This document shows, one piece after another, positions 18,078 to 28,772 of a stretch of DNA of 64,000 bases. Each line of letters starts with the position of its first letter. Position 1 is the first letter of the stretch. This DNA comes from Pseudomonadota bacterium (GTDB taxonomy: Bacteria; Pseudomonadota; Gammaproteobacteria; Steroidobacterales; Steroidobacteraceae), in NCBI GenBank assembly GCA_018241425.1, contig JAFEDU010000002.1, positions 868,001 to 932,000 on the forward strand, written 5' to 3'. Position numbers and translations under genes: made by a program. A model generated the notes under the pieces. That model was not told where the DNA came from. It saw only the letters and a list, made by a program, of their open reading frames with translations, and searched no databases.

Positions 18078-18869
18078 ATGCGGATGCGTGCTGCGCTTGT
18101 TTTAGCGGGACTTTCGGCGTTCTCGGGAGCCGCTCTCGCGGACGATCCGCCGTACACCGGCGACCCGGACTGGTCGATGCGGGCGCTGCTCGGCTACACC
18201 AAGACCGGCGGCAACACCGACAACAGCGCCGCGAACATGCTGTTTCACGTTGCCCACGTGATCGGGGACTGGAAGCTGCTGTTCGGCACCGAGGGCCTGT
18301 ACGGTTCGACCAAGGGCGAGACCACGGCGCAGGCCTGGGACGTCCACGGGCAGGGCAACTACAACATCACCCCGAAGTTCTACTGGTACGCAGGCGCGAG
18401 CTACACCGACGACCGCTTCTCCGGCTTCGCCTACCAGCGCGCGGTCAAGACCGGCGTCGGCTACCAGATCTTCAACGACGACAGCACCAAGTTCACCGTG
18501 CAGGGTGGCGTCGGCTACCTGTGGCTGCGCCCGGAGCTGTTGGTGAAGGATGACGTGGGCGGGGTGACCTCGCGCACCGAGCTCGACCAGGAAAGCAGCG
18601 TCGCCTTCGACGGCGCGGTCAACTTCGAGCACAGCTTCAACCAGTACACCAAGATCCTCGCCGGCGTGCAGGTGCTCGCGAGCAGCGACAACACCCAGAC
18701 CAACGCGAGTGTTGCGCTGCAGGTGAAGATGTCGAATCGCCTCGCGCTGGCGGCCGGCTACCAGGTCACCGACAACAGCAAGCCCCCCTCAGGCTCCGGC
18801 CGGCGCGACTCGCTGACGACGCTGAGCCTGGTGTACGACATGAAGAACCCGAAGCTGGCGCCGGAGTAA
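18078..18869 (+). CDS. DUF481 family outer-membrane protein
   Basis: A 263-residue exported protein. ATG 18078 is preceded by a GGAAGGA ribosome site 7 nt upstream. A signal peptide with an ALA-type cleavage site (about residue 20) is followed by alternating beta-strand sequence with aromatic residues at strand ends, as in YdiY/DUF481 salt-induced outer-membrane proteins (for example YGSTKGETTAQAWDV, YYNITPKFYWYAGAS-like strands and a C-terminal LTTLSLVYDM strand). The function of the family is poorly defined. It sits between ssrA and smpB on the opposite strand to both. Confidence 0.85.
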   Translation: MRMRAALVLAGLSAFSGAALADDPPYTGDPDWSMRALLGYTKTGGNTDNSAANMLFHVAHVIGDWKLLFGTEGLYGSTKGETTAQAWDVHGQGNYNITPKFYWYAGASYTDDRFSGFAYQRAVKTGVGYQIFNDDSTKFTVQGGVGYLWLRPELLVKDDVGGVTSRTELDQESSVAFDGAVNFEHSFNQYTKILAGVQVLASSDNTQTNASVALQVKMSNRLALAAGYQVTDNSKPPSGSGRRDSLTTLSLVYDMKNPKLAPE

Positions 18870-18880
18870 GGCGCCACCTT

Positions 18881-19348
18881 TCAGCGCTGTCGCAGCAGGC
18901 GCGCCTTGTTGCGCTCCCAGTCGCGGTCCTTCTCGACGGCGCGCTTGTCGTGCTGCTTCTTGCCCTTGGCGAGCCCCAGGGCGAGCTTGGCGCGGCCGTC
19001 CTTCCAGTAGAGCTCCAGCGGCACCAGCGTATAGCCGCGTCGCTCGACGGCGCCCACCAGCCCGGAGAGCTCGGAGTGCTTGAGCAGGAGCTTGCGGGTG
19101 CGCACCGGGTCGGGCGTGACGTGGGTAGAGGTGGTCGGCAGCGGCGAGAGGTGCGCACCGGTCATGAAGGCCTCCCCGTTGCGCAGGAACACGTAGGCCT
19201 CGGCCAGCTGCGCGCGCCCGGCGCGCATCGACTTGACCTCCCAGCCCTGAAGCACGAGCCCCGCCTCGTAGCGCTCCTCGATGAAGTACTCGTAGCGCGC
19301 CTTGCGGTTCTCGGCGATCAGGCGGGGAGTGGCGGGCTCTTTGGTCAT
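18881..19348 (-). CDS. smpB: SsrA-binding protein SmpB
   Basis: SmpB binds the tRNA-like domain of tmRNA and is essential for trans-translation. The 155-residue protein has the OB-fold core with [29 protein letters not shown] and KLLLKHSEL, and the basic C-terminal tail that enters the decoding site (KGKKQHDKR then a [13 protein letters not shown] end). ATG at 19348 is preferred; an in-frame TTG at 19369 would add seven residues. It is divergent from ratA and 948 bp from ssrA, its RNA partner. Confidence 0.96.
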   Translation of the reverse strand: MTKEPATPRLIAENRKARYEYFIEERYEAGLVLQGWEVKSMRAGRAQLAEAYVFLRNGEAFMTGAHLSPLPTTSTHVTPDPVRTRKLLLKHSELSGLVGAVERRGYTLVPLELYWKDGRAKLALGLAKGKKQHDKRAVEKDRDWERNKARLLRQR

Positions 19349-19377
19349 AGGCGCGGCGTGATGGGACAATGCCCGTT

Positions 19378-19806
19378 ATGCGAGAGGTTAAGCGTTCGGC
19401 ACTGGTGAGCCAACCGCCGGCGGTGGTATTCGCGCTCATCGACGACATCGAGAGTTATCCGCAGTTCCTGCCCTGGTGCACGCACGCGCGCGTGCGCGAG
19501 CGGCACGGGGACACGGTGGTCGCGACCCTGGGGGTGCGCCAGGGTGCGTTCACCGGCGAGTTCACGACCCGCAACACCCTCACGCCCGACACGCGCATCC
19601 TCATGCAGCTGGTCGAGGGCCCGTTCCGGCACCTGGAGGGCCGCTGGGATCTCACCCCCATCGAGGCGCACGGCTGCCGCGTCGAGCTCGCCGTCAGCTT
19701 CGAGTTCAAGAACCGGCTCTCCGGGATGCTCATGGAACCCCTGTTCGCCCACAGCATCGGCTCGCTGGTTGAGGCGTTCGTGCGCCGCGCCCGGGAGCGC
19801 GCATGA
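19378..19806 (+). CDS. ratA: RatA-type START-domain protein (CoQ10-binding/toxin-like)
   Basis: A 142-residue polyketide cyclase/START-like protein related to E. coli RatA and eukaryotic Coq10. The conserved opening MREVKRSALV and the VFALIDDIESYPQFLPWC segment are diagnostic, and a C-terminal helix (EAFVRRARERA) closes the lipid-binding cup. RatA was reported to interfere with 70S assembly, whereas Coq10 relatives bind ubiquinone; which applies here cannot be judged from sequence. ATG at 19369, three codons upstream, is an alternative start. It overlaps rnfH by four bases. Confidence 0.9.
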   Translation: MREVKRSALVSQPPAVVFALIDDIESYPQFLPWCTHARVRERHGDTVVATLGVRQGAFTGEFTTRNTLTPDTRILMQLVEGPFRHLEGRWDLTPIEAHGCRVELAVSFEFKNRLSGMLMEPLFAHSIGSLVEAFVRRARERA

Positions 19807-20096
19807 AGCGGTGCCTCGTTGCCTTCGCGCACCCCCGGCGCCAGTGGCTGTGGCCGGTCGAGCTGCCCGATGCGGCCAGCATCGCGGACGCCCTGGCCGC
19901 GGCGCGCACTCTGGCCGGCGTGGACGGCGCGGCAGTGCCCTGGGACGCAGCCCCCGTCGGCATCTTCGGGCAGCAGCGGCGCAGGGAGGATGCATGGGCG
20001 GACGGGGACCGGATCGAGCTGTACCGGCCGCTCGAGCGCGACCCGCGCGACCGGCGGCGCGAGCGCGTGGCGCGCGAGCGCCGGGGCGGTCGCTAG
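19803..20096 (+). CDS. rnfH: RnfH family ubiquitin-like fold protein
   Basis: A 97-residue protein of the RnfH/UPF0125 family, usually found directly after ratA as here (ATGA overlap). It has an N-terminal AFAHPRRQWLWPVELP strand segment, IADALAAARTL helix, the conserved VGIFGQQRRREDAW motif and GDRIELYRPL, with an Arg-rich tail. The molecular role is not firmly known. Its TAG stop shares a CTAG with the convergent bamE. Confidence 0.9.
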   Translation: MKRCLVAFAHPRRQWLWPVELPDAASIADALAAARTLAGVDGAAVPWDAAPVGIFGQQRRREDAWADGDRIELYRPLERDPRDRRRERVARERRGGR

Positions 20097-20470
20097 ATCT
20101 TCGGGAACTTCCCGATCGGTGCACCCTGGTCGGGGGCCTGGGGGGCGGAACCTTCAGGGATGTTCTGCCGCTCGAAGCTCGTCACCTTGTCATCCTTGAA
20201 GTACACGATGACGTGGCGCTGGTCCGGGCGGCGCAGCCGCCCGCGCTGGAAGTAGTAGAGGTAGTCCCAGCGGTCCTTGTCGAACAGGTCCGGCACCATC
20301 GGCGTGCCGAGCAGGTAGCGCACCTGGCTGCGCGTCATGCCGACGGCCAGCTGGTCGACGGTCTTGGACTCAAGGAAGTTACCCTGCTGGATGTCCATGC
20401 GGTAGACGCAGCCGCTCCCGAGCGCGACGGCAAGTCCGAGCAGAACGAGGCGGGCGGGCAGTAGGTGCAT
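20093..20470 (-). CDS. bamE: Outer-membrane assembly lipoprotein BamE
   Basis: BamE is a lipoprotein of the BAM complex that inserts beta-barrel proteins in the outer membrane. The 125-residue precursor has a lipoprotein signal with lipobox LGSGC (cysteine about residue 21), followed by the typical VYRMDIQQGNFLESKTVDQL and the VGMTRSQVRYLLGTPMVPD segment of the SmpA/OmlA fold. ATG at 20470 gives the best signal peptide, though no strong ribosome site is seen; in-frame ATGs upstream exist. It is divergent from fur, as in pseudomonads (omlA-fur). Confidence 0.93.
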   Translation of the reverse strand: MHLLPARLVLLGLAVALGSGCVYRMDIQQGNFLESKTVDQLAVGMTRSQVRYLLGTPMVPDLFDKDRWDYLYYFQRGRLRRPDQRHVIVYFKDDKVTSFERQNIPEGSAPQAPDQGAPIGKFPKI

Positions 20471-20485
20471 GCGTGACCGGTAAGG

Positions 20486-20504
20486 GATCATAATCTTCGC
20501 GATC
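20486..20504. promoter_or_regulatory. Possible Fur box in the bamE-fur intergenic region
   Basis: GATCATAATCTTCGCGATC matches the 19-bp Fur consensus at 12 positions. It overlaps TATGAT elements that could serve as -10 boxes for bamE on the minus strand. Autoregulation of fur is common, but the match is modest. Confidence 0.3.
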
Positions 20505-20580
20505 ATACCTGAAGGCGGGACCTGCCGGATGCGCCCCTGTCGGTGCGCGCGGCGCAAACAAGTCCCGAAGGAGCACCCAC

Positions 20581-21015
20581 GTGGAAGGCAAGGACCTGCG
20601 CAAGGCCGGTTTGAAGGTGACGCTGCCGCGCCTGAAGATCCTGGAGATCCTCGAAGGCAGCAACACCCGCCACCTCTCGGCCGAGGACATCTACCGCACG
20701 CTGCTCGAGTCGAACGAGGACATCGGACTCGCCACCGTCTACCGGGTGCTCACCCAGTTCGAGGCGGCGGGACTCGTCACCCGCCACCACTTCGAGGACG
20801 GCATGGCGGTCTTCGAGCTCAACCAGGGTACGCACCACGACCATATCGTGTGTCTGGACTGCGGCCGCGTGGAAGAGTTCATCGACTCGGGCATCGAGGA
20901 GCGCCAGACCGCGGTGGCCGGCAAGCTCGGCTTCGCCATCCGCGACCACTCCCTCATCCTCTACGGCCACTGCAAGCGCGCCAACTGCGCCTACCGCAAC
21001 CGCAAGGCGAGCTGA
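20581..21015 (+). CDS. fur: Ferric uptake regulator Fur
   Basis: A 144-residue Fe(II)-dependent repressor. The N-terminal winged helix includes GLKVTLPRLKILEIL and the recognition region IGLATVYRVLTQFEAAG. The dimerisation domain carries the metal-site histidines of GTHHDHIVC (85, 86, 88) and structural cysteines C91, C94, C131 and C136. The GTG start at 20581 follows an AGGAG-like site. It sits between bamE and recN, the order found in other gammaproteobacteria. Confidence 0.97.
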   Translation: MEGKDLRKAGLKVTLPRLKILEILEGSNTRHLSAEDIYRTLLESNEDIGLATVYRVLTQFEAAGLVTRHHFEDGMAVFELNQGTHHDHIVCLDCGRVEEFIDSGIEERQTAVAGKLGFAIRDHSLILYGHCKRANCAYRNRKAS

Positions 21016-21022
21016 TGCGCGC

Positions 21023-22753
21023 CTAGGCGCCCTTGGCCGCCGGCGGACGACGGGTGCGCACCGTGTCCGAGGTGCGCGTGTCGCGCTCGGCCGCCCCGAG
21101 CATCTCGCGCGCGTGCTCGCGGGCCTTGGCGCTCACCTCGATGCCGCCCAGCATGCGCGCGAGCTCCTCGATGCGGTCATCCACCGACAGCTCCGTGAGC
21201 GTGGTACGCGTGGTGCGCCCGTCGGTGAGCTTGAGCACGCGCAGGTGGTGGTGGGCCTGGGAGGCCACCTGCGGCAGGTGCGTGACGCACAGCACCTGGC
21301 CGCGCGAGCCCAGCGCGCGCAGCTCCCGGCCGATGATCTCGGCGATCGCCCCGCCGATGCCGGAGTCGACCTCGTCGAACACCATGCAGCGCGACTCCTC
21401 CTGGGCGATCGACACCTGCACGGCGAGCGACAGGCGCGACAGCTCTCCGCCGGAGGCGACCTTGGCGAGTGCCCGCGGCGGCGAACCGGGGTTGGCCGAG
21501 ACGCGGAAGTCGATGGAGTCGATGCCGTGCTGGTTGGGCTCGGCGTTGCCGTCCTGGGTGACGTCGGCCTCGAAGCGCCCGCCGGCCATGCCGAGCTGCT
21601 GCATGCGTGCGGAGATGTCGCGGGCGAGGGCGCGCGAGGCTGCCATGCGCTTGCCGGACAGCTCCAGCGCCTGCGTGCGGTAGTTCTTCAGGGCGACCGC
21701 GAGCTCCTTGCGCAGCACCGAAAGGTCCTGGTCGGCGCGCTCCAGCGCCGCAAGCTCGCTGCCCAGGACGCCGGCACGCTCCGGCAGCTGCGCCGGCTCG
21801 ATGCGGTGCTTGCGCGCGAGCTCCTCGATGGCCGCGAGGCGCCGCTCCACCAGGTCCTGGCGGGCGGAGTCGAGGTCCAGGCTGTCGCGGTAGTGCTCCA
21901 GTTCGCGCGCGGCCTCGCTCACCTGGATCTGCGCCTCCTCGAGCAGCGGCAGGACGCCGGCGAGCTTGGCGTCGAGCGCGGCCAGCCCCTTGAGCGCCGC
22001 GAGCGCGCGGCTGATGGTCGCGTGGGCGCTGCCGCCCTCGTTCTCGTACAGCTCGGCGAGCGCGGTCTGCGCACCCGTGGCGAGGCGGCCGCGGTTGGCA
22101 AGCCGTGCGTGCTCTTCGGTGAGGCCCTCAAGCTCCCCGGGAGCGAGCTTCAGGGCATCGAGCTCCTGCACCTGGTAGCGCAGCAGCTCAAGTTTCGCGT
22201 CGCGGTCGCGCGCGCGGGTCTCGAGGTCGAGCGTGCGGTTGAGCAGCTCCAGCCACACCCGGTGTGCGATCCCGACCTGGGTCGTCAGCGGGGTGAGCCC
22301 GGCGTAGGCATCCAGCAGCTCCCGCTGCGCGGCCGCGCGCGTCAGGGACTGGAATTCGTGCTGGCCGTGGATGTCGATGAGGATGTTGCCGGCCTCCCGC
22401 AGCAGCTGCACCGCCACCGCCTGGCCGTTGAGGTAGGCGCGCGAGCGGCCGTCGGTGCCGACCACGCGGCGCACGATGAGCTCCCCGCCGGCATTGACCG
22501 ACTGCTCCTCGAGCCACTGCTTGAGCTCACGCGGTGCGCGGCCCAGGTCGAAGGTGCCCGAGACTTCCGCGCGCTCGGCGCCGTGGCGCACGACTTCCGC
22601 CCCGGCGCGACCGCCGGCGAGCAGCTGCAGCGCGTCCACCAGGATGGACTTGCCGGCGCCGGTCTCCCCGGTGAGCACGGTGAGCCCGGGCCGCAGCTCC
22701 AGCTCTACCTGGTCGATGATGGCGAAGTCACGGATCTGCAGGTGCGTCAGCAT
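21023..22753 (-). CDS. recN: DNA repair protein RecN
   Basis: A 576-residue SMC-like ATPase acting in double-strand break repair. Walker A GETGAGKS is at 29-36 in the usual MLTHLQIRDFAIID context. A long central coiled coil (about 150-370) separates it from the C-terminal ABC signature (ASGGELSRLSLAVQ) and Walker B (MVFDEVDSGIGG). It lies two bases after nadK, so the two genes are co-transcribed, and is convergent with fur. Confidence 0.97.
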   Translation of the reverse strand: MLTHLQIRDFAIIDQVELELRPGLTVLTGETGAGKSILVDALQLLAGGRAGAEVVRHGAERAEVSGTFDLGRAPRELKQWLEEQSVNAGGELIVRRVVGTDGRSRAYLNGQAVAVQLLREAGNILIDIHGQHEFQSLTRAAAQRELLDAYAGLTPLTTQVGIAHRVWLELLNRTLDLETRARDRDAKLELLRYQVQELDALKLAPGELEGLTEEHARLANRGRLATGAQTALAELYENEGGSAHATISRALAALKGLAALDAKLAGVLPLLEEAQIQVSEAARELEHYRDSLDLDSARQDLVERRLAAIEELARKHRIEPAQLPERAGVLGSELAALERADQDLSVLRKELAVALKNYRTQALELSGKRMAASRALARDISARMQQLGMAGGRFEADVTQDGNAEPNQHGIDSIDFRVSANPGSPPRALAKVASGGELSRLSLAVQVSIAQEESRCMVFDEVDSGIGGAIAEIIGRELRALGSRGQVLCVTHLPQVASQAHHHLRVLKLTDGRTTRTTLTELSVDDRIEELARMLGGIEVSAKAREHAREMLGAAERDTRTSDTVRTRRPPAAKGA

Positions 22754-22755
22754 GT

Positions 22756-23637
22756 TTAGCGCTCGAAGCTGCCGCGGCCCCAGTGGAGTTTGGAGCGCAG
22801 CAGGCGGTAGTAGTCGTGGCCGGGCGGGTGCAGGAGCGTGACGCGCTCGGGGGCGAGGCGCACCTCGAGGCGGTCATCGGCGGTGAAGTCCCCGAGCATG
22901 GCGCCGTCGCAGATGACGTGCGCCTGCGTGTCGGCGCGCTCGGCGAGCGCCACCTCGATGACGCTGGCGTCCGAGATCACGATCGGCCGGTCGGACAGCG
23001 TATGGGGGCAGATCGGCGCGATCACCAGGGCCGGTAGGTGCGGCTCGACGATCGGGCCGCCGCAGGAGAGGGCGTAGGCGGTCGAGCCGGTGCCGGTGGC
23101 GACGATGATGCCGTCACCGCCGTGGGAATTGACGAACTGGCCGTTGATGCGGGTCTCGAAGTCAAGGGTGCGCCCGGTGTCGTGCTTCTGCATCACGACG
23201 TCATTCAGGGCGAGCGCCTGCGCGATGAGCTGCGTGCCGCGGCTGAGCCGGGCGGCGAGCAGCGGCCGCTGGTCCTGGGCGAGGTCCCCGCGCAGGGCCG
23301 CATCGACGGATGGCAGCATGTCCTGGGGCATGACGTCGGTCAGGAAGCCCACGCGGCCGCGGTTCACGCCCAGGAGCGGCACCCCGTGGCGGGCCACCAG
23401 GCGTGCGGCGTAGAGGAGGGTGCCGTCCCCGCCGACGGCGATCACCAGGTCCGCGCGGGTGCCGAACTCGGCCTCCGGGATGCGCTCGACCCGCTCGGCA
23501 GTGAGCTGCGCATCCTCGCTGACCAGCACGCGCACGCCGGCGGCCTCGAGGTGGGGCAGCAGCGCGCCGACGCTCTCGGCAATGCGCGGATCGGCGAATC
23601 TGCCCACTAAGGCGCAGCTGCGCACCGGGAAGGCCAT
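22756..23637 (-). CDS. nadK: NAD kinase
   Basis: NadK phosphorylates NAD to NADP with ATP or polyphosphate. The start at ATG 23635-23637, with an AGGG site 6 nt upstream, gives 293 residues, the standard length (292 in E. coli). The GGDGT catalytic motif is at 69-73, followed by the LGVNRGRVGFL segment and the C-terminal GDGIIVATGTGSTAY glycine-rich NAD site. Upstream gene of the nadK-recN pair, divergent from hrcA. Confidence 0.96.
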   Translation of the reverse strand: MAFPVRSCALVGRFADPRIAESVGALLPHLEAAGVRVLVSEDAQLTAERVERIPEAEFGTRADLVIAVGGDGTLLYAARLVARHGVPLLGVNRGRVGFLTDVMPQDMLPSVDAALRGDLAQDQRPLLAARLSRGTQLIAQALALNDVVMQKHDTGRTLDFETRINGQFVNSHGGDGIIVATGTGSTAYALSCGGPIVEPHLPALVIAPICPHTLSDRPIVISDASVIEVALAERADTQAHVICDGAMLGDFTADDRLEVRLAPERVTLLHPPGHDYYRLLRSKLHWGRGSFER

Positions 23638-23859
23638 CGACAGCCCTTGACTTAACCCCGTCAGTCTCGGGGCGGGCCTTTGTAGCACGGGGCCCGACGT
23701 CACGGCCAATGCGCCAAGTCACATCTTCGCCCCGTAATCGAGGGGGCGGCGGCCCCTACACGCGCTTGACGCTTGGCCGCGCGCGCGGCTAGGTTCCCTC
23801 ACGCGCCGGCGGGCCCCTTCGCCGCCCGGCGACGCACCTCACGAGCCTTTGCGGGGACT

Positions 23860-24918
23860 ATGGCGCAGGACACGCGGGACGAACCCCTAGGCGAGCGGGC
23901 CCAGACGCTCCTGCGGATCCTCATCGAGAGCTACATCCGCGATGGCCAGCCGGTGGGCTCGCGCGCCCTGTCGCGCGAGTCGGGCCTGCAGCTGTCCTCG
24001 GCCACGGTGCGCAACGTGATGGCCGACCTCGAGGAACTCGGCTTCGTCGCCTCGCCCCACACCTCGGCCGGGCGCATTCCGACCGACAAGGGCTACCGCT
24101 TTTTTGTCGACACGCTCTTGAAGCTGCAGCCGCTGGACGAGGCGCTGAGCGGCCACATCCGCGCACAGTTCGAGGCCGGCCGCGGCAGCTCCACCGACCT
24201 CATTGCGACCGTCTCGCAGGTGCTCTCCAGCGCCACGCAACTGGCCGGCGTCGTCACCCTGCCGCGCGCCCGCAGCGTGCAGATCTCGCAGATCGAGTTC
24301 GTCCCCTTGAGCGACAACCGCGTGCTCGTGGTGCTGGTCTACAACGACCGCGAGGTTCAGAACCGCATCATCCAGACCGAGCGCCGCTTCTCGGCCGACG
24401 AGCTGAAGCGCGCCTCGAACTTCCTCAACGAGCAGTTCCGCGGCCGCGCGCTCGCGGAGGCGCGACAGGAGATCCTGCGGCAGCTGTCCGAGGCGCGCGC
24501 CCACATGAACCAGATCATGGTGGACGCCATCGCGGTGGCCCAGCAGGTATTCGAGGCCCCTTCCGAGGGGCCGCTCGAGTACGTGATCAAGGGCGAGACC
24601 AACCTCATGGGCGTCGGCGAGCTCTCGAACGTGGAGAAGCTCAAGCGCCTGTTCGAGGCCTTCAACGAGAAGCGCGACTTCCTGCACCTGCTCGACCACT
24701 CCCTCAAGGCCGAGCGGGTGCAGATCTTCATCGGCCACGAATCCGGCTACCAGATCCTGGATGACGTCTCCATCGTGACTGCCCCCTACGCGGACGCGGA
24801 CGGGGTGGTGGGGGTGCTCGGGGTCATCGGCCCGACGCGCATGGCCTACGAAAGAGTCATCCCGATCGTCGACATGACGGCTAAACTGCTCGGGTCCGCC
24901 TTGAATTCGAGGCGCTGA
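23860..24918 (+). CDS. hrcA: Heat-inducible transcription repressor HrcA
   Basis: A 352-residue repressor that binds CIRCE operators with GroEL assistance and controls chaperone genes. The N-terminal winged helix includes AQTLLRILIESYIRDGQPVGSRAL and the ATVRNVMADLEELGF recognition segment with SAGRIPTDKGYRFFVD. The C-terminal GAF-like part ends with VIGPTRMAYERVIPIV. ATG 23860 is chosen over an upstream in-frame TTG because the family begins close to this point. It precedes grpE-dnaK-dnaJ, but I find no CIRCE in this window. A TTGACG (23768-23773) may be the -35 of its promoter. Confidence 0.95.
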   Translation: MAQDTRDEPLGERAQTLLRILIESYIRDGQPVGSRALSRESGLQLSSATVRNVMADLEELGFVASPHTSAGRIPTDKGYRFFVDTLLKLQPLDEALSGHIRAQFEAGRGSSTDLIATVSQVLSSATQLAGVVTLPRARSVQISQIEFVPLSDNRVLVVLVYNDREVQNRIIQTERRFSADELKRASNFLNEQFRGRALAEARQEILRQLSEARAHMNQIMVDAIAVAQQVFEAPSEGPLEYVIKGETNLMGVGELSNVEKLKRLFEAFNEKRDFLHLLDHSLKAERVQIFIGHESGYQILDDVSIVTAPYADADGVVGVLGVIGPTRMAYERVIPIVDMTAKLLGSALNSRR

Positions 24919-24936
24919 CCCCCACCCGATGGGGGT
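24918..24936. repeat. Hairpin between hrcA and grpE
   Basis: ACCCCCA (24918-24924) and TGGGGGT (24930-24936) form a 7-bp stem with a 5-nt loop right at the hrcA stop. No T-run follows. It might lower readthrough into grpE or act in mRNA processing. Confidence 0.3.
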
Positions 24937-25011
24937 ACCGCCCACCGGGACGGCCGCGACCGGCTGTCCTGCTGAAATTTAAGACTGCAAGGGCGGGGAA
25001 GGATCCAACCG

Positions 25012-25560
25012 ATGACGACTGCCAACGAGCGCGACCGGCATGACCCGGCGTCCGAGCCCACCACCGTCCTGCCGGAGACGGCCGCAGGCCTGGTCGAGCT
25101 CGAGCGCCTCCAGCAGGCCCTCGCTGAGTCCGAGGAGCGCGCCAAGGGCCACTGGGAGCAGTACCTGCGCGCCGTCGCGGAGCTCGACAACGTGAGGAAG
25201 CGGGCCCAGCGCGACATCGAGGCGGCCAACCGCTACGGCCTCGAGAAGCTCGCCCAGGAGCTCCTGCCAGTGAAGGACAGCCTCGAGCTCGCGGTCCAGA
25301 CCGCCGGGGCCGACGCCGCGGCCCTCAGGGCCGGCTCACAGGCGACGCTCGCGCTCCTGGCCAAGGCCCTGGAGAAGTTCGGGGTCAAGCTGATCGACCC
25401 CAAGGGGGAGCCCTTCGATCCCACCCGGCACGAGGCCATGATGGCCCAGCCCTCGGCCACGGCAGAGCCTGGCTCGGTCCTGCAGGTGGTCCAGCCCGGG
25501 TACGAGCTCAACGGGCGGCTTTTGCGGCCCGCCCGGGTTATCGTATCCAAGGAGCCTTAA
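25012..25560 (+). CDS. grpE: Nucleotide exchange factor GrpE
   Basis: GrpE releases ADP from DnaK. The 182-residue protein has a disordered acidic start, a long helix (about 30-85) with the conserved YLRAVAELDNVRKRAQRD, and the beta-wing domain ending PGYELNGRLLRPARVIVSK, a strong family signature. Its ATG follows GGAAGGA. The gene lies between hrcA and dnaK; the 88-bp gap to dnaK holds a separate heat-shock promoter. Confidence 0.96.
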   Translation: MTTANERDRHDPASEPTTVLPETAAGLVELERLQQALAESEERAKGHWEQYLRAVAELDNVRKRAQRDIEAANRYGLEKLAQELLPVKDSLELAVQTAGADAAALRAGSQATLALLAKALEKFGVKLIDPKGEPFDPTRHEAMMAQPSATAEPGSVLQVVQPGYELNGRLLRPARVIVSKEP

Positions 25561-25569
25561 GCGGCGGGT

Positions 25570-25597
25570 CTTGAAAGGCCCCTAAGCCACCCCTACG
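25570..25597 (+). promoter_or_regulatory. Sigma-32 (heat-shock) promoter before dnaK
   Basis: CTTGAAA (25570-25576), a 13-nt spacer and CCCCTACG (25590-25597) closely match the sigma-32 consensus CTTGAAA-N11-16-CCCCATNT, with an exact -35 element. Transcription would start near 25604, about 45 nt before dnaK. A TATAAC at 25607-25612 lacks a -35 partner. Confidence 0.65.
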
Positions 25598-25648
25598 AAG
25601 TGGCCCTATAACGTCCCTCTTTAGTAAGACTTTCCGCGGAGTGCACTC

Positions 25649-27610
<1,962 letters not shown>

Positions 27611-27620
27611 GCGGTAAGGC

Positions 27621-28772
27621 ATGTCGAAGCGCGACTACTACAAGGTCCTCGACGTACCGAAGACCGCGACCGAGGCTGAGATCAAGAAGGCGTACCGGCG
27701 CCTCGCGATGAAGTATCACCCGGACCGCAACCCGGGCGACCAGGATGCGGAGGAGGCGTTCAAGGAGGCCAAGGAGGCCTGCGAGATCCTGACCGACTCG
27801 CACAAGCGCGCCGCCTACGACCAGTACGGTCACGCCGGACTCGAGGCCGCGCGCGGCGGAGGCCGCGGCGGCTTCTCGGCCGACACCTTCAGCGACATCT
27901 TCGGGGACGTGTTCGGGGACATCTTCGGCGGCGGCCGCAGGGGCGGCCGCAGCCAGGTGTACCGGGGCGCCGACCTGCGCTACGAGCTCGAGCTCGAGCT
28001 GCCGCAGGCCGTATTCGGCCACCAGGTCGAGATCGAGGTCCCGCGGCTGTCCGAGTGCGAGACCTGCCACGGCACGGGGGCCGCCAAGGGCTCCAATCCC
28101 CACACCTGCGAGACCTGTGGCGGCGCCGGTCAGGTGCGCGTCAGCCAGGGCTTCTTCCAGCTGCAGCAGACCTGCCCGCGCTGCCGCGGCTCGGGCACCG
28201 TCGTCAAGAACCCCTGCGACACCTGCCTCGGGCAGGGGCGCGTGCGCCGCACGCGCAAGCTGTCGGTGAAGGTGCCCGGCGGGGTCGACACCGGCGACCG
28301 GGTTCGCCTCTCGGGCGAGGGCGAGGCCGGCCGCAACGGCGGCCCGCCCGGGGACCTGTACGTCGAGATCCACGTGCGCGAGCACGCGATCTTCGAGCGC
28401 GACGGCGAGCACCTCTCGTGCGAGGTGCCGGTGAGCTTCGCGACCGCGGCGCTGGGCGGCACGGTCAACGTGCCGACGCTCGAGGGCGACGTCACCCTCA
28501 AGGTCCCCGCCGAGAGCCAGTCCGGGCGCGTCTTCCGGTTGCGCGACAAGGGCGTGAAGCCGGTGCGCGGCGGCCCCCGCGGCGACCTTTTCTGCCGCGT
28601 GGTCGTGGAGACCCCGGTGCACCTGTCCGCCGAACAGAAGGACCTCGTGCGCCGGCTCGAGGAGTCCCTCAAGGCGCAGCCCGGCAAGCACGCCCCGCGC
28701 GAGAAGGGTTTCCTCGAAGGCGTGCGCCGCTTCTTCTCCGGTTCCGACGAGCCGCCCCAGCACCCGCGATGA
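27621..28772 (+). CDS. dnaJ: Chaperone DnaJ (Hsp40)
   Basis: A 383-residue co-chaperone that stimulates DnaK ATPase and delivers clients. The J domain has HPD at 33-35; a Gly/Phe-rich region follows (about 72-110). Four CxxCxGxG zinc repeats are present: [24 protein letters not shown] and CDTCLGQG. The C-terminal client-binding domains complete the class I layout. Its stop overlaps the dapB start (ATGA). Confidence 0.98.
   Translation: MSKRDYYKVLDVPKTATEAEIKKAYRRLAMKYHPDRNPGDQDAEEAFKEAKEACEILTDSHKRAAYDQYGHAGLEAARGGGRGGFSADTFSDIFGDVFGDIFGGGRRGGRSQVYRGADLRYELELELPQAVFGHQVEIEVPRLSECETCHGTGAAKGSNPHTCETCGGAGQVRVSQGFFQLQQTCPRCRGSGTVVKNPCDTCLGQGRVRRTRKLSVKVPGGVDTGDRVRLSGEGEAGRNGGPPGDLYVEIHVREHAIFERDGEHLSCEVPVSFATAALGGTVNVPTLEGDVTLKVPAESQSGRVFRLRDKGVKPVRGGPRGDLFCRVVVETPVHLSAEQKDLVRRLEESLKAQPGKHAPREKGFLEGVRRFFSGSDEPPQHPR

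Noticed and set aside
23773..23859. Upstream TTG start for hrcA
   Set aside because: It would add 29 Arg/Ala-rich residues not expected for the family; ATG 23860 begins right before the conserved winged helix.
25638..25648. GAGTGCACTC before dnaK as a CIRCE
   Set aside because: CIRCE needs TTAGCACTC and GAGTGCTAA separated by 9 nt; this is only a compact palindrome with the half-sites overlapping in the wrong arrangement.
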